NCBI GenBank assembly: GCA_025403435.1
Contig: CM046349.1
Location: forward strand, 19,242,004-19,306,003
Origin: Artocarpus heterophyllus
Taxonomy: Eukaryota; Streptophyta; Magnoliopsida; Rosales; Moraceae
Direction of reading: 5' to 3'
Length of the DNA: 64,000 nt
A program made the translations under genes and the position numbers. The notes under the pieces were generated by a model. That model was not told the origin of the DNA. It searched no databases and saw only the letters and a list, made by a program, of their open reading frames with translations. Positions 1 to 10,736 of the stretch are shown here, in pieces; position 1 is the stretch's first letter; every line of letters begins with the position of its first letter.

Positions 1-145
1 GCTAGAAATATTGTTCTTGGGTTTTCACTCTTGGCTTTCTAGAACGATTTTGAAGAAATTCATGGAAATGTTGTAAAGACGTAGAATGTATATAACAAAA
101 ATTTTTCATAAAGCAATAATGCTAAAGAGTATTTAATTTAATGCT

Positions 146-186
<41 letters not shown>

Positions 187-299
187 GTTTACTTGGTTAA
201 AGCAATAAGGTTGAAAATTGTCTAACATAAAACACTATGTATATTGAAACTGCTGTATTCCTCATGTAGTCATTGGTACCGAACAGACATACATGTGGG
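1..299. other. AT-rich intergenic DNA
   Basis: No gene is visible. The stretch is AT-rich and holds a dinucleotide microsatellite, listed separately. The left edge of the LTR remnant that follows could not be fixed, so some of this DNA may belong to it. Confidence 0.5.
148..181. repeat. (AT)n microsatellite
   Basis: About 17 uninterrupted AT units in AT-rich intergenic DNA. Confidence 0.95.
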
Positions 300-1723
300 T
301 GTAGAAGGAATTAAGGGTTTTTGGGAGATCACTCACTCACTTTTCTCTCCCATTAATCTGAATACATGAACAAAACAAGAATAGCAATAGATGAACTCTT
401 CTTCTCTTTCTTCTCTCCCTCGACATGCCTACTATATGGGTTTTGCAAGAATTTTTGCAGTCTAACCAAGACTCTCAATTGTGTGTAAAATGAATTGATG
501 AAGCCTCTATTTATAGAGAATGAGAAAATCAATTAATTATGGAAGCTTCCATTATTTTAAATTTAATGTCACATATGCAGATAAAATAAAAGAGATAACT
601 TTCACTTTTCTTATCTGTTTGTGGAGAAATACTGCCTATTACCAAGTCAAATTTGTTTTCATAATTGAAATCTCTAATATTGAAAAAATCACGTTTATCC
701 TTGAAACAGGAAATTTAGTGAACAAGTCAAGAACTCTATATACTATTACACGCCATACACAATGGGTGTGTCCCACTGCATGTCTTTCAAAGTTAATTAT
801 CATTTTATTATTATTAAATAATTTTATTATTTTATAATCATAAATTAATTTATTTTGAGTGATTTAATTTAGAATTTCATAATTCTAAATTAATTAATTA
901 AACTAATAATTTCACTTATCCAAACAACATTTACCAAAATGGCGGCAGATTAATATTCTCATAATTTCAAGCTCTAATAAAACCAATATAATAATTGAAC
1001 TCTTTAATTAATATATTATTGTTTTATTAATTCTAATGCCACTACATTAAAAACTTGTACTTACATTCTTGTTATAGATATAATTACTCATACTTTAGAG
1101 TTGCCTACTTGATATAGTCATTGCACATAAATTGATCCTCTACTAACAGTCACAGTTACCTATTTCATTATGCCTTCAAAATACAAGAGATAAAATTATA
1201 TTCTCAAATTTGTAACAAGGAAATCAAGCAACTTAATTCCATAGAAATCTGCTAATAACTCATGATTAAGATCATTTTATATATAACCATTAGTCGATGT
1301 GATTAAAAATTGCTATATTTTAACAAAGATTATTTAGCCGCTCATATCACATTATGTCCTAGTCCTATAAAATCTCATTATGTATAGTGCACTCATTAAT
1401 GACTCAATATATTAACAGTACAAAGAAGACCTTTCTATTCTCAATGGTAATGACCAATAATAGTAACATTCAATTTCTTTACTTTAATTAAATAGCTGAT
1501 TATATATTGCTAACCATTTTAATTATCATTTTTAAATTATCCTCCTATATATAAAACTTATATACAATCTTTAAAGTCACGTAAATAATTATGGAATTTT
1601 TATTATGTTCGTAAAGTATTCAAAAATACATGCACATAAATATAATGAAAATTTCACTTTATTTTATTTATAAATATATCCTTCACAAAAACATCACATA
1701 CTTTAAGAGCATATATCCTAACA
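300..1723 (-). mobile_element. Solo or partial Ty1/copia-type LTR
   Basis: Read on the minus strand, the right edge starts TGTTAGGATATATGCTCTTA, the usual TGTTAG opening of plant copia LTRs. About 1.2 kb downstream on that strand is a TATA box (509-515) in CTCTATAAATAGAGG, the position expected of the U3/R border. No primer-binding site, gag or pol adjoins it, so it is a solo or truncated LTR. The left boundary is approximate: the ACCAC that follows the right edge was not found as a duplication on the left. The family differs from the A-family LTRs elsewhere in the window. Confidence 0.55.
509..515 (-). promoter_or_regulatory. TATA box of the copia-type LTR remnant
   Basis: TATAAAT on the minus strand inside CTCTATAAATAGAGG, followed by a purine/pyrimidine-rich leader. 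Confidence 0.5.
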
Positions 1724-2440
1724 ACCACATCAAATGATTGGTGTCTTTAGGCTGATGTAATTAAACTCATGCATTGAAAACTAAATCTAAGAGATTTGTG
1801 CCACTAAATTTACTAAAATTCTATACTCAACTTTGGTAGAAGTTCTAAAAATTGAATGAACTTTTTTTGAATGCCAATAAATGATATGGCACCCTACAAA
1901 CAAACAAAAACCCAAGGTAATCTCCAGCCTATCCTCCATATTTGTGCCTAGTCAACATCACAAAAAGCAGTCAAAGACAAACTTGAAGAAGGACAATTGC
2001 AACTATGTTGACAGTTGATTGTATAAAATGAGGTTTCAAGAAATGTTTTGCAACCACAAGTGGTATAGGCAGCTTATTAATTAACGGTGTCTCAAATTAA
2101 ACTCCCAAACATGGCAGAGAGAAAGGACCACATTCTATATTTGGGTCAAAGAGTTGCTTACTTATAAAGTAAGGAGTGGATGACTCCTTCAACCTGGTAT
2201 GGTTAAAGAGTAAGGTAACATTTTTACCATTAGCCAAGGGTGGAATCGAAAGAGCTTAGTTAGAAAGCAAGCTAGTGATATCAGAAAAACAAACTTGGGG
2301 GTTGTAGGCCTGTTCGCATTGGTTTAGCCTTATCAAAAGAAGGGAAAGCTAAAGCCCATTTATCACACTTTTTCAATTAATCTAATGGCGATTGTTGGAT
2401 GGAGGGAATCCCCTTTCATTCATAAGTAAATGAATGCATG
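1724..2440. other. Intergenic DNA, 3' half organelle-like
   Basis: No ORF of note. From about 2200 to 2440 the base composition rises and the texture (purine-rich runs such as AAAAGAAGGGAAAGCTAAAG) resembles plant mitochondrial intergenic DNA. The same texture resumes on the far side of the gypsy element at 19571. The mitochondrial origin is an impression, not a match. Confidence 0.3.
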
Positions 2441-4122
2441 TGTCATGTCCCGAAGTATGGGTGATGACATGTTGGATTAATTAAGTTAATTAAAGCAGAT
2501 TTTTTATTAAAATTACGAGTTAAATGTTTTAGGGGTAGTTTAAAAAAACTGTGATGGCTTGAAAACTTCTTAAAAACAATTATCGTTATTTTAAAACAGT
2601 TAATCATGAAATGAAATATTAAAGATAGAAAATCATGAGTCGGGCCCCACTGAACCCACATTAGAGCACACACATGGTATCTACAATAAAATATTACAAT
2701 CACAGTTCAATACGATAGATAGAAATTTAAATAACACATGCCTTGACTAAAATAGAGAAATAACCTAAGCATTGTTCCTACAACTCATTTGTTGTCTAGT
2801 GGTCTCCTTGTCGGCCCTAAGCTGCAATCCACCAAGGGAAAAGGTTTTGAAAACAGATAAAGAAAAAGTGAGCAGAAGGCTTAGTAAGACTAAAGGTTCG
2901 AAGAACATGTAGTTGAATATAATATTTTATTATAGACAAAAGTTATAAAAATAATAGATTGAAATTCATTAAACTCATACTTACCATCTTGCTCTTTTTC
3001 ATCCAATCTTACCTAGGGTTGAGCTTTGAAAACATTAAACAAGGTTAGATCCGTCACAATGTAAGAATCCCAAAATAACATAGATTCATAAAATTTATTC
3101 TGACCATTAATCCATTAGTCATCTGTAAAATTTGACTTATTATTTAGCTTATGGTAAAGCCATCATAATCACCACTGTGGTGGCCTAGTTGGGTTTCGAG
3201 ACCTACTCCCAAGGTCGCACTCTCCACAGCCCGATCTTTGTGGATGGCATCATGCACTTTTGTATATTTATTATTATTTAAATCCCACGTTACAGAGAAT
3301 TCTCAATTACATTCATTATTCGATTCATTATGATCATTCAATTCTTGACAAATAATGAGAATTGTTAAGAAACTTATCTAAACCGTTCCTTGAAATCCAT
3401 TCTAAAGGAAATCATTTTGTAGGAAATCACTTTGAAGGAAATCATTTTGAAAGAAATCATTATATGGCCAAAGGCCCCTTTTTGAAGGCATTTAAAAACA
3501 TTATATTAATTAATGAAAACATTTTTGAAAGAATCCTTTGAGGCCAAAATTATTAAAAACCTGGTTACTAAGAACGAGGTAGAAGTCCTACCTTGATATA
3601 TTGCATTGTGACTCAGTATTGCAGTCCCGACTTGCTATATATTAGCTCCACGAAGCCACAAACAACCTCAAATTGGAGCTTTAAAACGAGTTTGTAAAAG
3701 CCTAATCACGTTCCTTGACCTCCAATCCAGCTAAGAATCAAATCTAGGATTCAAAAATTTTTGAATCAAAAAGAGAGGGAGAGAGGGAAAGAAACGTAGA
3801 GAGAGAGAGTATGCTAAGAAAGGGTGAGAAAAAGAGAGGGGGAGAGATTTAAATAGAGGAAAATTGTGGTTTTGTAGAGTGAAAACCATGTTCCAACACA
3901 TGGTTTTCCAAAAGGGGCATATTAGATATTTGACAAATTGTTTTGTTTTGAAATTTCAAAATAACAAACAAATAAAAATAATAAGGAGTGATTAAAAATA
4001 AATAAAAGCAATACTAATTGGGAATATTACGAAATGATTAAATTAAGTTCAAACTTACCTTATGGCACACTAATTCACCATTTTCACACTAATTACATAG
4101 AATTAAAAATTAGGGTGTTACA
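2441..4122 (-). repeat. Gypsy 3' LTR
   Basis: On the minus strand it opens TGTAACACCC and closes GACATGACA, the TG...CA ends typical of chromovirus LTRs. It aligns throughout with 17886-19565 but with many scattered substitutions and small indels, clearly more divergent than the two LTRs of the nested copia. It includes a GA-rich simple stretch at about 3770-3845 shared by both copies. Confidence 0.92.
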
Positions 4123-4140
4123 GCTCTCCACCCCTAAAAG
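4123..4140 (-). other. Gypsy polypurine tract
   Basis: The minus strand reads TTTTAGGGGTGGAGAG directly before the 3' LTR, preceded by a GAGGACAAAATT-type run that is common at this place in chromoviruses. This is the plus-strand primer site for reverse transcription. Confidence 0.85.
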
Positions 4141-4184
4141 AAATTTTGTCCTCGAAATTCAAAAACCATCCTAAGAACAAGACA

Positions 4185-7034
4185 AAATAAATATGGGTAT
4201 GACTCCTACATAGTCGACTCTAATTCCTAAATAGCTTCATCAGCCCTATGGTATTGCCACACTACTTTCACTAGCAGAACTTCACAGTGTCACAGTCCTA
4301 CCACTTGTCAATTGATAATCTAAACCAGCACTTCTTTGTAGATCGCGTGTTCCTAAATCTACACACCATGAATAGAGACAATCTTGCTTGGCTCGGGCGA
4401 ATATTTCAAAGCATCGACACATATGAAATACAACATGAAGGTGAGAGTTTGGGAGGAAGATCCAGGCGATAAGCCATCATTTCAAACGTTGAGAAATCCC
4501 GAATGATCTGACACACCTAAGTGCAGGATCCCTATTCACACTGAAATGCAAAACTCACCTACATGGCAAAACCTTTAAGAAAATAGAGTCCCCTACCATG
4601 AGTTTTGGTGGTCAATGTCTTCTTTTCACAAAAACTCTTCCGCCTACTCTGAGCAGCTCTCAATCGATCACGGATCACGGTAACCTTTTTATTGTTCTCA
4701 TGGGTCTCTTCAAGTCCAACAACGATCTTGTCTTCCAGTCCAGCCTAAATCGCAAGCGATTGACACAGCCCTCCATATGGTGCTTCGAACGGTGCCATCC
4801 TGATGCTTACTTGTTAACTGTTGTTGTACGCAACTCTGCCAGATACAAATATCTCTTCTAATTCCTGCCAAAATCCAATGCATGCATATGTAATATGTCC
4901 CCAAGAATCTAAATAACTCATGCAAGTTACCTATCGGTCTAAGGATGAAAAAGCCATGGTGAAATCCCAGTCTGTGCCTAAAGCTTCCTGAAAACTCCTA
5001 CAAGGACTCATCTCGAACACGACGACCTAAAGGTAAGAAATGAAATGCATCGATTTCATCAACCAGCCAACCATGACCCAAATCGCATTGTGCCTTTGCT
5101 TCATCCTCGACAACCTGATGAGGAAATCCATCATGACAAGCTTCTATTTCCACCCTAGAATGGGAAGCGGCTGAAGCTGACAGCGGGTTCCTGATGCTCG
5201 GCTGCTACCTAGAGGCAAACCTCATACTCTCGAACACCTTTCTTCTTACTTCACCACTAGCCCTGCTTGTGCAAATCGTGATACATCTTCCTATTCCTTG
5301 GATAAATAGAAAACTGAGACTTGAGAGCTTTGTCCATTAAAGCAGTTGCCACTTTCTCGATCTCAGACACTACCAGTTGTCCCCTAAGATTGCAACGATC
5401 CATCTGCATGAACTCTTTCATTCTTTAAACTACTCCTTGTTCTATATTCACATCCACATCCCCTGAAGGTGTTAGTCCTGCCATTGAGTCTGCTCTATCA
5501 CTTGAACAAGCACTGAAGCTGATCCCACATGATACTCTGGAACATGATCTAGGTCTTCATGGTACTGCAGCCTATGCTCGTTCATGGCAGCATCTCTCCT
5601 CTAACCTTCTGGTGCTAGGCATGCTATAATCTCGAAGACTGCCTGCTAGGTGTATCCACAACCAGGTTGGTCTTACCCGGATGATACTACAACGAGAAAT
5701 CCTGGTCCTCCATATATTCTATTTATCTTCATTGCCTCAAATTCAAATCCCTCAAGTGAACAAATACCTTAAGCTCTTATGACCCAAGAAAATCTAAAAT
5801 ATTGCCCCATTCAAGCAGCGTCTCCAGATCTCCAAGGTGTGAATCACTGCGATGAGCTCTAAATTGTGTGTAGGGTAATCCTGCTTATGAGGCCTCGATA
5901 GTCACAATCCACAAGTCATCACTCATCCATCTGACATCATCGCATATCCAAGTTCTCGTCCTGATGCATCAATGTAAACCTCGTAAAGTTTGTCACTACC
6001 CAATATAACCAATACAAAAATAGTAGTCCCCCAATTCTTCAACCCTTGGAAAACATAGTCACATTCCTCATCCTAGCCAAACCTAACACTTTCCTCGATC
6101 AACTGCATCAATGGAGCCACTATCTTTGAAAAATCCTTTACAAACCTCCCTTAGTACCTGACAAGTGTTAAGAAGCTGTGAAGCTCAGCCACAATCTTCG
6201 ATCATTTTCACTATACTACAGTCTCCATCTTGGAGGAATCTACTGAGATACCCAGCTCAGAAATAATATGCCCGAAAACTTGACCTTTTTGGCATGCAAC
6301 TATTGTTATTTGGATTGCAAATCTACCCTCAAGAAATATCGGGGACCTCCTAACCAACTAGACAATCTATCGATCCTAGGTCCCATGGGTTATGGGCCCA
6401 CCACGCTTCCACTGCACCACTCTAATACAGTACTAATCTAAACAATTCATTAAAGGAGACATCCTCAAACTCATCAGCCATCGTTGTTGCTGCATTTCTT
6501 CCTGTGGCATTAGACTCCTCTTCTAGATCTTAAAAGAAGTGTGTGTGTATGTATATATATATATATATATATATAACATGCTAGGTTTCCTCGTACACCT
6601 AGACACCTTTCTTTTTTAAGTTGATCACTCATTACCCAATAGTCGCCACCCTGGTAAACAATCACCGTACCCCTATCAATCACTAGGGTTACCTCTCTAG
6701 TGTGACAATCTATAGTTGCATCACGCTTAGACAACCCATCCATCCCTAAGATCAATCGTAAGTACACATGGGGATTATAATCAAATCACGTTCCAAAGCC
6801 TTATCCCCATTCGTTATTTTACAAGGTTTATATATACGATTCACACACAGTCGCCCCAAGGGTGAGGTAATTACCAAGGTTTCATAAATTCCTCTATTAC
6901 TAATTCCAAGGCATGTACAAAGGAACTTGAAATGGAAGAATGAATGGCACCAATATCAAAGAGAACCAAAACTAAAGACTAAAAAGCCGAAACGATACAG
7001 TCAACTTTCACATTACTAGTCTGAGCATCTGAAC
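4185..7034 (-). pseudogene. Gypsy pol remnant: protease, RT/RNase H, integrase, chromodomain
   Basis: Read on the minus strand from 7034 downward. At 6767-6690 the protease/RT linker is recognisable (LILGMDGLSKRDATIDC). At about 6310-5830 the RT thumb and RNase H follow in pieces, with motifs GHIIS, FVKDFSKIVAPLMQL, YIDASGRELGY and YPTHNLELIAVIH. Integrase lies at about 5800-4620; the C-terminal part of its core near 4960 (ALGTDWDFTMAF) and a tail near 4790 (MAPFEAPYGG) are readable. At 4520-4370 comes the linker (AYRLDLPPKLS), and at about 4290-4200 a chromodomain-like end (LLVKVVWQYHRADEAI). Stops and frameshifts recur every few dozen codons. The palm of RT with YXDD is poorly preserved. 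A microsatellite sits between protease and RT. Confidence 0.85.
6541..6575. repeat. (GT)n(AT)n microsatellite inside gypsy pol
   Basis: A GT run passes into about a dozen AT units between the protease and RT regions of the gypsy. It gives the IYIYIYIHTHT tail of a minus-strand reading frame that starts as genuine pol. Confidence 0.95.
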
Positions 7035-9056
7035 TGTTAGATATGTATGCCCTAAGGAGTAAAAATGTAATACATTTTTGGAGATATTTTTATCAATAAA
7101 GAATTTATTCATTTATATATACCAAATCTTGTCCTCTTTACATTCATATTTGTTGAATGTATGTTAAGCAAACAGTAGTCTAAGACTGTAGGTCTAAACC
7201 TTAAAAATTGGGCATATGATGGACTGATTATGCAGAAGACATGATTCTTAAGGTGACAGTCTAAAACATATGATCTGCAATCGAGAAAATAAAGTTCGGT
7301 GCTTTATTCATGTAAATATTATTATGTTGTCTATATCCCTTTAGGGAGACGGTTTGTCTTGACCATCGGAGTTGGACTCTGTGAATAGAAACATTAGCAC
7401 GTTGTCATAGGTGACAATGTGTTGGATCAGGACATAAAATGAATTAATTTAGATTAATAATTCTGTCTCGGCAAATCGATTCACTTTAGACAGTCATTTG
7501 TATTGTATTTTAATCCTAAGATGAATAGTGGGCCCGTTGTCTCGACTTGTGTCTTTTGATGTACCAAAGGGTGACTCCCACATCTCAATAGTGGTATGCA
7601 TGCCGGTACGTTGGAGGCATGACTCATGATAGCGTAGACTTGTTATTCATAGATATGGAATCCATAGCTCCTCTTTAGGAGTAATGATATCCTCTTATAT
7701 GTGTTATCTTGTAATTGAAAAACTAGAGCGCTCAACCATTTAGATGCATAGGTGTAACCGAATGGTATACTGTCTTTGGATGGTAAGTTTTCTAATGGCG
7801 AGATAATGGAACGTAAGATAAGAATAATCGGGAAGGTAAGACAGAACTTTTCCTTAAGCCGATTATGGATTTTCATATGGGGATACGATACACTTTGATA
7901 TGTCTTGGAGACTTAGCAATACGAGCTTTGTAATTCTATAAAGTTCGAGAGTGCAGCTCCAAGCTTTGAGTGGAGTAGCGTTGGAGTAGATAATTGTGAA
8001 ATGTATATCTAGGATATTGGGTTTCATAATTATCATGAGCTTAAACTTTATAGCTCCATTTTGGCCCCCTTTGCTAGCTCACAAAATCCTGTAACGATAC
8101 GGCGTGCTTTTTCAATAATTGGTGACTTATGTCGGATTTATTAGATTGGTTTAAAATTTGAAAGAATCAAATAATTCATGTCTATTTATTGGATAAATTA
8201 ATTTTGTAATAAAATTAATTTAAGATAAACTTGTTAACTTATTGGGATCGGATAATTCTTGTCTGTTTATCAGTTGATTTAATTGGATAAATTAAATCAA
8301 GATAAACTTGTAGAATAATTGTGAATTGATTTATTTTCTTAGTGATTATCTTGATAAAGTTTGTTTTGATAAGATAACTTTTCTATTAGGTTATTTGAAT
8401 CAAAACTAAGACTTTATCCTATAGAATCTCGAGTGAAAAATAAAAGATTCACAGAGATATTTACGCGGCAGTTTGGCCTGCCGATTTACATGTTCGGCCT
8501 GTCAATGGGGCTTGTTCGGCCTGTCGATCAGCAAGAGATAAGATTACACGTTTTCACATGGATCTTATCAGATATTGATCCGAACTTGATTCTATTTCAA
8601 GTTTTTGAGACCTAATCTGATAAGGACTGACCCCAAGACCAATCGCTATATAAAGGGAGTGAGTCCCATGATTTACTCAGATCAATTGAGAGATTAAGAG
8701 TGATACTCTTCTGGTGAGCATCTAAAAACTCCTTGAGAGCTTTTGTTCACAAATCATGAACACTAGCTTTGGGTTCTCTTGATTGGATGGAAGGAGAGTC
8801 ACCGGTGGAAGAGCTGTACGTGTGAGCCCACACTCACTCCGATCGTAGATAGAGAATAGCAAAGAAGACCAGTTGGTTGAGGCTCTTCTGGAACGTTACT
8901 TCTCTTCACGGGTCGCGAAGGTTCTTCGGCACACAAAGGTTAGTAAGATCTGTTTAATTTATACATATAGCATGTCAAACTTGTGTTTTGAAAAAATATT
9001 CTGATGTAAAAAATTTTTTAATTTCCGCTGCGCACCTCTCACCTATTTTTCCAACA
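7035..9056 (+). repeat. Copia A 5' LTR
   Basis: It begins TGTTAGATATGTATGCCC and ends TTTTTCCAACA. A TATA box lies at 8647-8654, and a cluster of TCGGCCTGCCGA-like palindromes at about 8463-8530 in U3. Short ORFs on both strands recur in every LTR of the family and reflect LTR sequence, not genes. Confidence 0.95.
8647..8654 (+). promoter_or_regulatory. Copia A 5' LTR TATA box
   Basis: TATATAAA followed by a GGGAGTGAG leader. The same box is at 16315-16322 in the 3' LTR, and at the equivalent place in copia B (CTATAAATAG at 35571-35580). Transcription should start some 30 bp downstream. Confidence 0.7.
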
Positions 9057-9058
9057 AT

Positions 9059-9070
9059 TGGTATCAAAGC
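9059..9070 (+). other. Copia A primer-binding site (tRNA-iMet)
   Basis: TGGTATCAAAGC, two bases after the LTR end, complementary to the 3' end of initiator tRNA-Met with one mismatch from the usual TGGTATCAGAGC. Confidence 0.88.
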
Positions 9071-9565
9071 TGAGGTTTTTTACACAAATTTACAAGTTTG
9101 TGATCATGTTATATGCATAAATTTTGTGATCTTAATCTCTCCTAAGCTTGAATTAAAATTTTATAGAGAGTGTGCACTCTAGGTTTCTATATTATTATAT
9201 GTTGTCATGGATTACGTGATCAATGTTTATTAATTAATTATGGTTGATTAAATCATTGTTTAATTTTTTATTAATTAATTAATACTAGTTATGGTTACTT
9301 AGAGGTTAGAATATGTATCTAGGTTTTTCATGTAATTAGATGGCGGACTATCATCTCCGTCTAGGAATTGTTATTAAAAATTTGTAAGAATTTTGTAATT
9401 AAATGATTATTCGGAGAAGACGGATCGAGAAGTCGGATCTTAAAGATTGATGATGGCACACCCAGGTATTTCCTGACTCTCTAATTTTAAGTTTTTGAAT
9501 TGTTGAAAATAAACTTGATGAATTGCATTAAAATTGTATTTTTTAGAATGAGAGTTTTCTGCTAA

Positions 9566-9775
9566 GTCGGCATGCCGGACATCACAGTTCGGCAGGCCGA
9601 TGGTCACAGATCGGCAAGCCGGACGTGTGGTCCGGTAGGCCGTCAGTGGGGCAGAAATTGGCTGGCTCTGCCGGTAGGCCGATCTTCCAGTTTGGCATGC
9701 CAAACTTTCATGGGTCGGCAGTCCAATGAAGCATGACCGGTAGGCCGATCACCCAGTTCGGCCTGCCGACCGAGA
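9566..9775 (+). repeat. Cluster of TCGGCNTGCCGA-like palindromes in the copia A leader
   Basis: Roughly eight imperfect copies, for example GTCGGCATGCCGG, TTCGGCAGGCCGA, ATCGGCAAGCCGG and TTCGGCCTGCCGA, spaced 15-35 bp apart. The equivalent region of copia B is at about 36497-36715. Confidence 0.85.
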
Positions 9776-10476
9776 GCTGGAAAATTTCCAGAAAACGTGC
9801 AATTTTTGCAATGTAGTTTTAATTTTATTTTTGAGATGATTCTGAGAAACATTAAATTTGGATATGACCGAAATGTGAAGTATTTGATTCATACGGGATT
9901 GAAGACTTAAAGATGGGAATTATGTGAAGAAGGATACAACTTGAGGATTCAAGGATGAAGAATCGATATATGTTTCGATTATTCTCTTGTAATCTTAGTT
10001 TTCTATTCTCTAGGATAAAGCCATAATATTACGGTTATTATTATTTTGCTTGTAGCTTTGCTTGATTGCTTTGTTGTCTGCATTATAATATGATTTGCCA
10101 TGTATATTGATAACATGTCATATAGAATAGGAAGTGCCGCTCATATTAAAATTGTTCATGCATAATTTTAAAATAAAACCTTGACTTCAAAAGATTGAGT
10201 GAGAGAAGGTTTTCGAAGAGAGAACCTAAGGCCTCCATCGTTGGTCCATAGGAAGAACATAGTGGTCCCAACCCCTAGGAAGGGATTTCTATCATGTACC
10301 AGATTGGATCTCTGAAAGGATAAGGTATTTTAGTATGATTTATGGTTGCACATCCCTAGGTGGTGATTATAAATCATGGATAAAATATTGAAACGTTGGT
10401 TATACACTCACGTTAATTTTATTATTAACCTCCCCTAGGAGCTCTGTTAATAAAATTAATGGCCAAAGAAACAATT

Positions 10477-10522
10477 ATTAATATATGCTGGATCATACGG
10501 GTCCTGGATGGCATATATTAAT
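10477..10522 (+). other. Conserved leader hairpin
   Basis: ATTAATATATGC and GCATATATTAAT are exact inverse complements around a 22-nt loop. The hairpin and loop are essentially identical in copia B (37420-37465) and recognisable in C and D. Two CCCCTAGG boxes flank it (10432, 10563). Confidence 0.7.
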
Positions 10523-10736
10523 CAGGAGGGGATCCGTGTTCCTGATTGAATTTGACATGACTCCCCTAGGAGCTTGTTGAATTCTGAGTTGGGAATTATC
10601 GTTGTAAGGTTGTGATTTTTTCAAGGTTTTGACACATAAACACATTTGTATGATTTTACATGATTGTGTTATCTTACTAAATTATTATGATATGTTTGCT
10701 TATGTTTGGTATATGATTCTTTATTGTAGATTGAAA

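Larger units (their letters stand above)
9071..10736 (+). other. Copia A long untranslated leader before gag
   Basis: About 1.67 kb separates the primer site from the gag ATG with no sustained reading frame. It holds the palindrome cluster at 9566-9775, four CCCTAGG boxes (10272, 10354, 10432, 10563) and a perfect 12-bp inverted repeat (10477-10488 with 10511-10522). The same order recurs in copia B, and in decayed form in C and D, so the leader is a conserved part of the family. It probably carries RNA signals such as packaging or dimerisation, which is inference. Confidence 0.75.

Noticed and set aside
520..837. 105-codon plus-strand ORF
   Set aside because: Low-complexity, AT-driven, within an LTR remnant on the other strand; no domain.
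2443..2703. Minus-strand ORF repeated near 17985-18218
   Set aside because: Lies wholly inside the gypsy LTRs; repeated because the LTR is.
7643..7876. Minus-strand ORF recurring at 15311, 34538, 53015 (+), 56496 (+) and 61158 (+)
   Set aside because: Present wherever the A-family LTR is, but with different frames and stops; LTR sequence, not a gene.
9059..9070. tRNA gene fragment
   Set aside because: Only the 12-base primer site is present here and at 17871, 41253 and 55397; no tRNA fold around any of them.
9566..9775. CRISPR-like array
   Set aside because: Repeats are degenerate, spacers irregular and the host is a plant; it is a retrotransposon repeat cluster.
9440..9852. ORFs rich in GRPTGRAS-like words
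   Set aside because: Translation of the palindrome cluster; not protein-coding.
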